Source: Alistipes sp.
GTDB taxonomy: Bacteria > Bacteroidota > Bacteroidia > Bacteroidales > Rikenellaceae
DNA: 32,163 nt
NCBI GenBank assembly: GCA_021202985.1
Contig: JAJQCA010000076.1
Span: 57,479-89,641 of the forward strand
Direction: 5' to 3'
The number at the start of each line of letters is the position of its first letter. Position 1 is the first letter of the stretch. A program made the position numbers and the translations under genes. Below the pieces are notes generated by a model that saw nothing but the letters and a program-made list of their open reading frames with translations, did not search any database and was not told the DNA's origin. Positions 13,664-21,593 of the stretch are shown here, in pieces.

Positions 13664-16600
13664 ATGAAATCAGTATTATTCCATAAAGCATTTCTTTCGG
13701 CGATAATTTTAACCGCGGCGGTATCCTGTATCCGGGATGATATGTCACCGTCCGTCGGCCCAGGCGAAACCGTCGAAATAGTAATAAATACCGACCTTCC
13801 CGGATATTCAGCCCCGGCTTCCCGCGCCCTGGCGGACGAGAACGGCACCGAGGCCCCGATGGTACTGGTGTTCACGGGAAACGACAAGTCTACGGCAACT
13901 TTCACACAGGCGGCCCGGAGTGTTTACCGTACCGCTTCGGACGGTACGGTGGAAAGATTCGTTACTCTGGTCAGATCTTCGGCACAGTGTCATTTGCTGC
14001 TTGTTTTCAATCCGCCGGGCAACAAGTACTTCGATGGTGCGGCCGGTGCGCTGTACGATTTCTCGGAAGTCAACCTTCGGGGCTCACTCACAGGAAAGAC
14101 TTTCCGAGAGGCCGTCGAACTGCTGCGCACCCCGCCGCTGGACGACGACAGTGACGGGTTTCTGACCGGTCGGCCGTTCGCGGCCGGTTCCGACAAACTT
14201 CCTATGGCCGGATATTACCCCCTGGATAAGATCGACCAAACTACCGTTATCGGTACCGCGGCCCTGCCGGTTAACGCCGTGCGTTCCGTAGCCAAGGTTT
14301 GGGTTACCGTCGATCCCGTACTTACCGATTTTACGGTTCAATACGTGGGAGTAATTGAAGCCCATGACAACGGTACTTTCTACCGGGACCTGACATCTTT
14401 ACAGGACGACCCCTCCAACCGTACCGATTACCTGTCCAACCGGACGGACAACGGTATTACAGGTATGGCCGCCGCAGTGTCCAATTCTACGGAAAATAAT
14501 CCGCTTTACCTTTACGAATCCGACAAGAATGCCGGGACCATGCTTGTGATGAAAGGTACGCTCGGCGGGCAGGATTACTTCTATAAAATGGCTTTCGTCG
14601 ACGGTGAAACCCTTCTCGACATCGTACGGAACACGGTATATAAATTTACCGTAAAGAGTATATCCCCGGGCTACGGAACCCTTGCCGAAGCCATAGCGGC
14701 CCCGGCCGGGAATATCTATTACGAGGTGGTCACCGGCGCTTTCGCCTACGAGATAATAAGCAACGAGAAATATTATATGGCCCTCTCCAATTCGTCCGTC
14801 CTTGTTTACGACGATTCCAGCGGGGAAATGGTTTTGGAGGATGCGGTCGTGGTAACTACCGACGCACTGGCTGGAGACATAAGCCCCGGCACCATAACCT
14901 GTTCGGGAGGTGTAACTCTCGTATCCCCGGCGAGCGGGCAGATAGACCTTGCTACCGCACCCGGGAATATCGGGGAAACGAAGATCTCGGTAAAAATGGC
15001 GGCCGGACAGTCTTCGGGTACTATCGAACTGACCCTCGGCGAACACAGCCGCACGATCGAAGTGCAACGGTTCGACAATATCCTTTGTTCCGGTATCGTC
15101 GCTTTTCCGCATGACGATTATGTGCGGTGTGAGATAACCAGCCACGGTGAGAACGACTGGCTGGCCGTCTCTATCGACGGATTATCGAGGGTTGTGAACG
15201 ATATCACGCTCGTTTCCCCGACGACTCTTTCCGTGGTTCCCTATCCGAATCTAAGGCGCTTTCCGCAAACGGGCGGCGAGCTGTACCTTGCGCGGGCCTC
15301 TAACCCAAATGCCCGGATCAAGGTTTATCTCACTCAGGAGAGGCTGACATACGTAATGCAGCCACCGGCGAATTCCTATATGGTTCACCCCGAAATACGT
15401 ACAGTAATCGGGATTCCGGTCAGGGATCAGGTCGGCAAGGCGATTGCGGGCGTCGGAGGCGGGATCCCGGTCGGGGGCATCGGGGATGCGGTACTGCCCG
15501 CGGACTGGTTGAAACTCAACGGTGCCGCGTCGTGGGGAGTTGCCCAGTTATGGAGCGACGTGCCTATCGACGGTAACAATAGCGTGGCCGAGATAGTCTA
15601 CATGGGAGATATGTCTCAGGATATCGACGGGGTGACCGAGTACCAGGACGTGGTGATATTCCCCGGATACCACGAGGGGAATACCGTGGTTATCCTGTTC
15701 CGGGATATGAACGGGGACGGGAGATACGATCCTTCGGCCGGCGACCAGGTGGTCTGGAGCTGGCATATCTGGAATACCCGCTACAATCCCGATATTACGG
15801 GTATAGCCAGGCCGACCTCCCCGGCCGAAAACAGGCGGATCGTCATGGACGGGGGCAGCGTTTACCTCCACCATACCGGATATGTCCGGAGTAGTATTTT
15901 TATGGATCGCAACCTGGGGGCGGCGAATGTTTCCCTAAATCCGGATAATACGGCAAAACACGATACCGATGCCGAGAAACTCAACACCTGCGGGCTCCTG
16001 TATCAACACGGCCGCAAGGACCCCGTCTGCGGAGCCTTCCGGTTCGTGGACGGCAATAGTACGGGTACGGACGATTATGACCGTGTCGTTTACAACGACA
16101 ACAATGAATTGGTGGAAATGAAATATGAAGGGGTTACGGTTACAAACAACCTTATTAACTCCATCGTTAATCCGTTCGTTTTTTACACAAACCAAAATGA
16201 GCCTTGGGACTGGTATACAAACGTATCCCAGGGGCAGAATATGTACCTGTGGGGAGGGGGATCGACACACACGACAGCGGCCAAAACCGTTTTCGATCCG
16301 TGTCCCCCGGGATGGAAAGTTCCCGACGGAAGCATCGAAAGGGGTGACATGACATATTCCCCCTGGATGCATGCGGGTTTATCCGTTAATACCCAGCATT
16401 TACCGTATTCTGATTTTACATCCGCTGTGGGGGACAGGGGATATTCTTTCGATACTTATAGTTATTATAACCTTGGGTGGTATCCGGCAAACGGCTTTCG
16501 GGACGGGTTATCAAGTGTAGGAGGCGGATTGGGAAGGGTAAACTATATCAGTAAGCACGGCAGTTATCATACCGCCAATACGGTTGATTACCAGCCTACC

Positions 16601-16723
16601 CCCTCCTCAACCAAATATTTACAGACGAACATGTTCTACTTCCGGGTAAATGCTGAATTAGTATCCCCGACCTATATGATACAAAAGGTTAACGGCGCGG
16701 CGATACGCTGCGTTGCGGAATAA
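13664..16723 (+). CDS. very large fimbrial tip/adhesin-like lipoprotein with FISUMP-type domain
   Basis: This 1019-aa lipoprotein has signal MKSVLFHKAFLSAIILTAAV and Cys22, followed by CIRDDMSPSVGPGETVEIVI. The N-terminal 340 residues are fimbrillin-like (VNAVRSVAKVWVTVDP; LLDIVRNTVYKFTVKSI), perhaps related to the DUF4906-type tip proteins. About 370-560 are beta-rich repeats, and 560-720 hold VILFRDMNGDGRYDPSAGDQ, a calcium-loop-like segment. The C-terminal 270 residues have SIFMDRNLGA, CGLLYQHGRKDP, CPPGWKVPDG and a final GAAIRCVAE, matching FISUMP domains. It is the last gene of the operon, 34 bp after the preceding tip gene and 140 bp before a terminator. A role as distal tip adhesin is inferred from order and architecture. 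Confidence 0.8.
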   Translation: MKSVLFHKAFLSAIILTAAVSCIRDDMSPSVGPGETVEIVINTDLPGYSAPASRALADENGTEAPMVLVFTGNDKSTATFTQAARSVYRTASDGTVERFVTLVRSSAQCHLLLVFNPPGNKYFDGAAGALYDFSEVNLRGSLTGKTFREAVELLRTPPLDDDSDGFLTGRPFAAGSDKLPMAGYYPLDKIDQTTVIGTAALPVNAVRSVAKVWVTVDPVLTDFTVQYVGVIEAHDNGTFYRDLTSLQDDPSNRTDYLSNRTDNGITGMAAAVSNSTENNPLYLYESDKNAGTMLVMKGTLGGQDYFYKMAFVDGETLLDIVRNTVYKFTVKSISPGYGTLAEAIAAPAGNIYYEVVTGAFAYEIISNEKYYMALSNSSVLVYDDSSGEMVLEDAVVVTTDALAGDISPGTITCSGGVTLVSPASGQIDLATAPGNIGETKISVKMAAGQSSGTIELTLGEHSRTIEVQRFDNILCSGIVAFPHDDYVRCEITSHGENDWLAVSIDGLSRVVNDITLVSPTTLSVVPYPNLRRFPQTGGELYLARASNPNARIKVYLTQERLTYVMQPPANSYMVHPEIRTVIGIPVRDQVGKAIAGVGGGIPVGGIGDAVLPADWLKLNGAASWGVAQLWSDVPIDGNNSVAEIVYMGDMSQDIDGVTEYQDVVIFPGYHEGNTVVILFRDMNGDGRYDPSAGDQVVWSWHIWNTRYNPDITGIARPTSPAENRRIVMDGGSVYLHHTGYVRSSIFMDRNLGAANVSLNPDNTAKHDTDAEKLNTCGLLYQHGRKDPVCGAFRFVDGNSTGTDDYDRVVYNDNNELVEMKYEGVTVTNNLINSIVNPFVFYTNQNEPWDWYTNVSQGQNMYLWGGGSTHTTAAKTVFDPCPPGWKVPDGSIERGDMTYSPWMHAGLSVNTQHLPYSDFTSAVGDRGYSFDTYSYYNLGWYPANGFRDGLSSVGGGLGRVNYISKHGSYHTANTVDYQPTPSSTKYLQTNMFYFRVNAELVSPTYMIQKVNGAAIRCVAE

Positions 16724-16863
16724 AGCGGCAAAGAGAACTGCTGTAATATTAAGAAAATACCGGCTCATCGGGGTAGGTGACGCCGGGTAACATAAAATAT
16801 TCTATTGAATTAAAGTATGATTTTCATGTAAAAATGAAAATTTGGTTGAAAAATTATTTACGG

Positions 16864-16896
16864 TACGGGCAGCCGCGAGGCTCCCCGTATTTTTTT
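16864..16896 (+). terminator. intrinsic terminator of the fimbrial operon
   Basis: An 11-bp stem with one mismatch (TACGGGCAGCC 16864-16874 with GGCTCCCCGTA 16879-16889) and GCGA tetraloop is followed by T7 (16890-16896). It lies 140 bp after the last fimbrial stop. Confidence 0.9.
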
Positions 16897-17220
16897 ATCA
16901 TAGCTTTATATGACTTCCCGGCTGATAACTGAAATACGAATAGTATAACAACCTGCATTGGCTCGGCGAACTATTTTTTCCGGCAGGTAAATAGCCCTGT
17001 GGCGGACCGGGGCAAGTCTTACGGCCCCGCCCGGACGGACTTTCAAAATCAGGAAACAGGGGCCACGGTGACCGCAAAGCCCGCAGGGTATATAACCTAA
17101 GATGCCGCGGATTTGAATTTACAGGCATAAATGTTACCTTTAACCTTCCCGGGGCATGACGAACGGGTCAGCACCGTAGTCGCCTCCCCCGGTAAAGACC
17201 AGTAACCCAAAATCTGACTT
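16897..17220. other. intergenic region between fimbrial operon and oxidoreductase
   Basis: No gene is supported. The only notable element is the TTTG-N19-TACCTTTA promoter at 17112-17142. A minus-strand frame over 16898-17128 has no recognisable domain and poor codon use. Confidence 0.55.
17112..17142 (+). promoter_or_regulatory. promoter of the Gfo/Idh/MocA gene
   Basis: TTTG (17112-17115), a 19-bp spacer and TACCTTTA (17135-17142), one base from TAnnTTTG, give a correctly spaced Bacteroidetes -33/-7 pair. The predicted leader is about 70 nt to the ATG at 17221. Confidence 0.6.
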
Positions 17221-18408
17221 ATGGACCGCAAATTAAGGATGGGAATGGCGGGCGGCGGCTCGAATGCCTTTATCGGCGCCGTGCACCGCTGCGCCGCGCT
17301 TATGGATAACCGCATAGAACTGGTATGCGGATGTTTCAGTTCCAGACCCGAAATATCCCGCTCCTCGGGAAAAGAATACTTCCTGCCCGACGACAGGATC
17401 TACACTTCGGTGGAAGAACTAATCCGACGCGAATCCCTCCTTCCGGACGGCGAACGGATGGATTTCCTATCCATCGTCACCCCCAACAAATACCATTACC
17501 AGGCGGCGAGGCTGGCGCTCGAAAACGGTTTCGACGTTGTTATCGAGAAGCCTATGACCTACACGCTCGAGGAGGCCCTGTCTTTGCAGGAGATAGTTCA
17601 GCGGACCGGCCGGACGCTCGCCCTTACGCATACCTACGCCGGGTACCCGGCCGTTAAGGAGGCCCGCGAGCGCATCGCCCGCGGCGATTTCGGTCCGGTG
17701 CGGAAAATCTACTCCGAATACCCGCAGGGCTGGCTCTCCGGCCGTGCGGAAGACGACCCGTCCAGCAACGCAGGCTGGCGCACCGACCCCGCCCGCTCCG
17801 GCAAAGCCGGGAGTATGGGCGATATCGGCACCCACGCGTTCCACCTGGCCGAATACGTCTCCGGACTGCGGTGTGTCGAGATGTGCGCTTCGCTCAACAC
17901 ATACGTACCGGGCCGGGCGCTGGACGACGACGGGGCGGCCCTTCTACGCTTCGACAACGGGGCAAGCGGTGTGCTCGTAGCTTCTCAGGTTGCCGCAGGC
18001 GAGGAGAACGCACTAAAATTGCGCATCTACGGGGAGAAGGGCGGACTGGAATGGAGCCAGATGGAACCCAACACGCTGACCGTAAAATGGCCCGACCGCC
18101 CGGCGGAACTGGTGCGCGTCGGCAACGGCTACATGGGCTACCCTGCCCGGTCCAACACCCGCACCCCGGGGGGCCACCCCGAAGGTTACATAGAGGCCTT
18201 CGCCAATATATACCGCAATTTCGCGCTAACGGTTTCCGCCCGGCGCGACGGCAGGCAGCCCGAACCGGCGTGGCTCGACTTCCCCGGGGTGGAGGACGGG
18301 GTGCGCGGCATGCAGTTTATCGAGACGGTGGTAGCCTCCGGCTACGACGAGTGCCGTAAGTGGGTACCTTTCGGCACGACGGCGGAATTTCATCCTGAGG
18401 AGCCATAA
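17221..18408 (+). CDS. Gfo/Idh/MocA-family NAD(P)-dependent oxidoreductase
   Basis: This 395-aa protein has an N-terminal Rossmann fold beginning RMGMAGGGSNAFIGAVH (glycine-rich dinucleotide loop), then SIVTPNKYHYQAARLALENG and the family EKPMT motif (about 109-113; Lys is catalytic in relatives). In the C-terminal domain, GDIGTHAFHLAEYVSG (about 200-215) supplies the conserved substrate-site Asp/His. Members oxidise or reduce sugars, inositols and related cyclitols with NAD(P). No signal peptide is present, so it is cytosolic. The last codons (EFHPEEP then stop) are written in the downstream repeat sequence TTTCATCCTGAGGAGCCATAA, so a repeat has replaced or extended the natural C-terminus. 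Substrate unknown. Confidence 0.88.
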   Translation: MDRKLRMGMAGGGSNAFIGAVHRCAALMDNRIELVCGCFSSRPEISRSSGKEYFLPDDRIYTSVEELIRRESLLPDGERMDFLSIVTPNKYHYQAARLALENGFDVVIEKPMTYTLEEALSLQEIVQRTGRTLALTHTYAGYPAVKEARERIARGDFGPVRKIYSEYPQGWLSGRAEDDPSSNAGWRTDPARSGKAGSMGDIGTHAFHLAEYVSGLRCVEMCASLNTYVPGRALDDDGAALLRFDNGASGVLVASQVAAGEENALKLRIYGEKGGLEWSQMEPNTLTVKWPDRPAELVRVGNGYMGYPARSNTRTPGGHPEGYIEAFANIYRNFALTVSARRDGRQPEPAWLDFPGVEDGVRGMQFIETVVASGYDECRKWVPFGTTAEFHPEEP

Positions 18409-18905
18409 AGCGACGAAGGAACTACCGCATCCTATCTCCTAAGTAGCCGAAAGCGATGAAGGGTTCTTCCGCACTCTGTCATCCTGAAAAGCCGAAAGCG
18501 ACAAAGGATCTTCCGCTCTATGTCATCCTGAGGAGCTGAAAGCGACGGGGTCTACCGCATCCTTGTCATCCCGACAAGCCGATAGCAACGATGGATATTC
18601 CGCATCCTTGTCATCCCGAGGAGCTGAAAGCGACGGGGTCTAACGCACCCTTGTTATCCGGAACGACGAAGGCTTCCGCACCCTTGTCATCCCGAGGAGC
18701 CGAAAGCGACGAAGGGTATACCGCATCCTGACATCCTGTTGAGCGCATAAAGCGACGGAGTCTACCGCACCCTTGTCATCCCGAGGAGCTAAAGCCACGA
18801 AGGATCTTCCGCACTCTGTCATACTGAGAAGCCGAAAGCGACGAAGGGTCTACCGCATCATTTTCATCCAGAGAAGCCGAAAGCGAACGAAGGATCTACC
18901 GCTGG
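18389..18905. repeat. tandem array of about 12 degenerate ~44-bp units
   Basis: The unit reads GTCATCCCGAGGAGC, then CGAAAGCGACGAAGGATCT, then a variable link ending CCGCAnCCTT. Copies begin near 18391, 18430, 18478, 18522, 18565, 18610, 18652 (short), 18686, 18731, 18775, 18818 and 18863. ATCC at the start and GGAT near the end are complementary, so each unit can fold into a hairpin, as in REP-like elements. There are single-base differences between copies but the arrangement is continuous. Two diverged copies lie at the window start. No spacers of unique sequence exist. Confidence 0.9.
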
Positions 18906-18956
18906 ATATGTCCATTCCTCAATCCGTACGGAATGGCACTTTAATAGTCGGAGACC

Positions 18957-18980
18957 GATGGTGTGTGCGCACACACCATC
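18957..18980. repeat. perfect 24-bp palindrome
   Basis: GATGGTGTGTGC and its exact reverse complement adjoin without a loop. Flanking GTCGG and CCGAC could extend the pairing with small internal loops. It lies between the repeat array and the 3' end of the cupin gene and may end that gene's minus-strand transcript, although no T-run follows. It is otherwise unexplained. Confidence 0.7.
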
Positions 18981-19009
18981 CCGCCCGACAAGAAAACCTT
19001 ACCGCTAAG

Positions 19010-19519
19010 CTACTCGACACCTCCCTTTTCCAGCCCTGCCCATACGGATGCCGGGTCCTCCTCGTTTTCGAAGTAGGTCATATGCCGCCGGGTGTCGAAA
19101 ATCTCGAATGAGGGTACCAGCAAAATCTTGCCCGAGTCGGGATACTCCGCCACGTCATAACCGCCGAACGACCGGACGTCGAGATACACACACGGCCGTT
19201 CGGTATGATTATATAACTGGTGGGCTCCGCCGCTCCCCTTCTCGAGAAACACGATATCCCCCTCGCCGACCACTTCCAGGCCATCGGGCGACCGGAGGGT
19301 GGCCTCACCGGAAATAATCATAAAAAGCTCCTCGGCATACCGGTGGAAATGGTAAACGGAGCTGTATTGCCCGGGGTCGAGCCGCCTGACGTCGAAATTT
19401 AGGTTCTGTGGAGCAATCCCGGCCGCCGTACGCGAGGTATCGGTAAAGAGACGGTATTTATCGATTTTGCCCGGGTCTTCCCTGAAGTCCCGCCGTTCAC
19501 GTTTGAGAATGGTCGCCAT
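19010..19519 (-). CDS. cupin-domain protein
   Basis: This 169-aa protein contains the cupin-2 double motif: PGQYSSVYHFHRYAEELFMIISG (G-x5-HxH-x4-E-x6-G) and GDIVFLEKGSGGAHQLYN (G-x5-PxG-x2-H-x3-N in degenerate form, with Lys-Gly in place of Pro-x-Gly). The two His, one Glu and later His would hold a single metal ion in a small beta barrel. An N-terminal arm of about 45 residues and a C-terminal SFGGYDVAEYPDSGKILLVPSFEIF extend the barrel. Such single-domain cupins act as isomerases, dioxygenases or sugar-binding proteins; nothing here picks one. It is divergent from the ABC-F gene, with a G10 tract about 45 bp upstream of its start. Confidence 0.82.
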   Translation of the reverse strand: MATILKRERRDFREDPGKIDKYRLFTDTSRTAAGIAPQNLNFDVRRLDPGQYSSVYHFHRYAEELFMIISGEATLRSPDGLEVVGEGDIVFLEKGSGGAHQLYNHTERPCVYLDVRSFGGYDVAEYPDSGKILLVPSFEIFDTRRHMTYFENEEDPASVWAGLEKGGVE

Positions 19520-19564
19520 AGTTTCAATATTTGTTTTTGAAAGATTCCCGCCACCGGGGTACCC

Positions 19565-19574
19565 GGGGGGGGGG
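19565..19574. repeat. G10 homopolymer in divergent promoter region
   Basis: Ten consecutive G on the plus strand (C10 on the minus strand), 45 bp upstream of the cupin ATG and 113 bp upstream of the ABC-F ATG. Tracts this long are slippage-prone. Confidence 0.85.
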
Positions 19575-19675
19575 TAAAGGGTAAATATACGGCATTATAC
19601 TCCAAAACCGGAAGGCGCGTCGACGGTTTACAGGCCAGATATACCGGCGGAGACCGGTTGCCTTGCAGAATTTAT

Positions 19676-19683
19676 TAAATTTG
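19676..19683 (+). promoter_or_regulatory. -7 element (TAAATTTG) of the ABC-F gene
   Basis: TAAATTTG is an exact TAnnTTTG match ending 4 bp before the ATG at 19688. If used, the transcript would begin at or next to the start codon (leaderless). Confidence 0.5.
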
Positions 19684-19687
19684 CGGG

Positions 19688-21553
19688 ATGATAAGTTATT
19701 TGCAGGCGGAAAATATCACCAAATCATTCGGGGATTTGGTACTTTTCGAAAACATTTCGTTCGGAATCGGCAAGGGCCAGCGGATAAGCCTCGTGGCTAA
19801 AAACGGGGCCGGCAAAAGCACTCTCCTTAATATTCTTGCGGGAAAGGAAGATTACCAGGGCGGCGCCGTCACAACCCGGCGCGACCTCCGTATCGCATAT
19901 CTGGAGCAGGACCCGCAATACCCGGCCGGTTTGACGGTACTCGAGGCCTGCTTTCACTCCGACAACCCCACCCTTACCACGATAGCGGCCTATGAGAAAG
20001 CGGTAGCCGGAGAGGATACCGACAACCTCCACACCCTGATGGCCGACATGGACCGGCTCGGTGCGTGGGATTACGAGCAACGGGCCAAACAGGTTCTGAC
20101 CCGGCTGAGAATCACCGACTTCACCATGAGATGCGACCGGTTGTCGGGCGGCCAGTTAAAGCGCGTGGCGCTGGCCAACGTACTTATAAGCGAGGCGGAC
20201 CTGCTGATTCTGGACGAACCCACCAACCACCTCGATATGGATATGACCCGGTGGCTGGAGGATTACCTCGCCGCGGGTAACTGCACGGTACTTATGGTAA
20301 CCCATGACCGCTACTTTCTCGACGCGGTTTCTACCGACATTATCGAACTCGACAACGGAGAGCTGTATACCTATCAGGGTAATTACAGCCACTACCTCGA
20401 AAAGCGCAGCGAACGGATAGCCGCCGGCGCGGCCCGGCGGGAGAGCGAACTCAACCTGTTCCGCAAAGAACTCGACTGGATGCGGCGCCAGCCGCAGGCC
20501 CGCGCGACCAAGGCCAAGGCGAGGATAGAGTCGTTTCACGACCTGGAGGAGCGGCTGCGTACTCCGCGCGGGCAGGAAGCCGTACGGCTCGATGTACAGG
20601 CTTCGCGCATAGGTACGAAGATTTTCGAAGCGCGCAATGTCTCAAAAAGTTACGGCGACATACGGATTCTCGACGATTTCAGCTATACTTTCTCGCGCTA
20701 CGAGAAGATGGGTATCGTGGGCAATAACGGAAGCGGCAAGAGCACATTCATAAAGATGCTGATGGGCAAGGTGTCGCCCGACAGCGGTACCATAGAGGTG
20801 GGCCAGAGCGTCCGGTTCGGCTACTATTCGCAGGCGGGGTTGGACTTTGACGACGGCATGAAAGTTCTGGACGTGGTTACGCGCATAGCGGAGCACGTTC
20901 AGTTGGGCGACGGCCGCAGTATGAGCGCATCGCAGTTCCTCCAATATTTCCTGTTCCCGCCCGAGGTCCAGCACAGTTTCGTGGGCCGCCTGAGCGGGGG
21001 TGAGCGGCGGAGGCTCTACCTGTGCACCGTCCTGATGACCAGCCCCAATTTCCTCGTCCTCGACGAGCCAACCAACGACCTGGACATTATGACCCTCGGG
21101 GTTCTGGAAGAGTACCTGCGCGGATTCAAAGGTTGCCTTATAGTGGTATCGCACGACCGGTATTTTATGGACAAAGTCGTCGACCACCTGCTCGTATTCC
21201 GGGGCGACGGGGAGGTGAAGGATTTCGCCGGAACCTACACCCAATATATAGACTGGCGGCAGGCATATGACGAGTCCCTCCGCACGGCCTCACAGGAGAC
21301 AAAACCGCGCCCGGCGCAACGGTCACGCACCGATACGGCACGCAAACTTACGTTTAACGAAAAACGGGAATTCGACGGGCTGGAAGCCGAAATCGCGGAA
21401 CTGGAGCGGGAAAAATCGGGATTGGAAGCCGAGCTGAATTCAGGAACGCTCGCCGTGGAGGAGCTGGTTGAAAAGTCCCGGCGCGTAGCCGAACTTATCG
21501 AACTTATCGACACCAGGACGATGCGTTGGCTGGAACTTAGCGAGATAGGTTGA
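19688..21553 (+). CDS. ABC-F family ATPase (Uup/EttA-like, ribosome-associated)
   Basis: This 621-aa soluble protein has two ABC domains and no membrane segment. Domain 1: Walker A AKNGAGKST (about 37-45), signature LSGGQLKRVAL, Walker B LLILDEPTNHLD. A linker of about 60 charged residues follows (the P-site tRNA interaction motif region). Domain 2: GNNGSGKST, LSGGERRRLYL, FLVLDEPTNDLD. The C-terminal 80 residues form a coiled coil (EIAELEREKSGLEAEL...), as in Uup. ABC-F proteins act on the ribosome E site or on stalled ribosomes; some give antibiotic resistance by target protection, but the coiled coil and normal linker favour a housekeeping Uup-like role. It converges on the aldehyde dehydrogenase gene with a 40-bp gap. 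Confidence 0.93.
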   Translation: MISYLQAENITKSFGDLVLFENISFGIGKGQRISLVAKNGAGKSTLLNILAGKEDYQGGAVTTRRDLRIAYLEQDPQYPAGLTVLEACFHSDNPTLTTIAAYEKAVAGEDTDNLHTLMADMDRLGAWDYEQRAKQVLTRLRITDFTMRCDRLSGGQLKRVALANVLISEADLLILDEPTNHLDMDMTRWLEDYLAAGNCTVLMVTHDRYFLDAVSTDIIELDNGELYTYQGNYSHYLEKRSERIAAGAARRESELNLFRKELDWMRRQPQARATKAKARIESFHDLEERLRTPRGQEAVRLDVQASRIGTKIFEARNVSKSYGDIRILDDFSYTFSRYEKMGIVGNNGSGKSTFIKMLMGKVSPDSGTIEVGQSVRFGYYSQAGLDFDDGMKVLDVVTRIAEHVQLGDGRSMSASQFLQYFLFPPEVQHSFVGRLSGGERRRLYLCTVLMTSPNFLVLDEPTNDLDIMTLGVLEEYLRGFKGCLIVVSHDRYFMDKVVDHLLVFRGDGEVKDFAGTYTQYIDWRQAYDESLRTASQETKPRPAQRSRTDTARKLTFNEKREFDGLEAEIAELEREKSGLEAELNSGTLAVEELVEKSRRVAELIELIDTRTMRWLELSEIG

Positions 21554-21593
21554 CAGGGCCTGTTCCGTGGCTTTGATGAAGGCGGCGATCAGC

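Noticed and set aside
18389-18905. CRISPR array
   Set aside because: Units adjoin each other with no unique spacers, are degenerate, and no cas genes are nearby.
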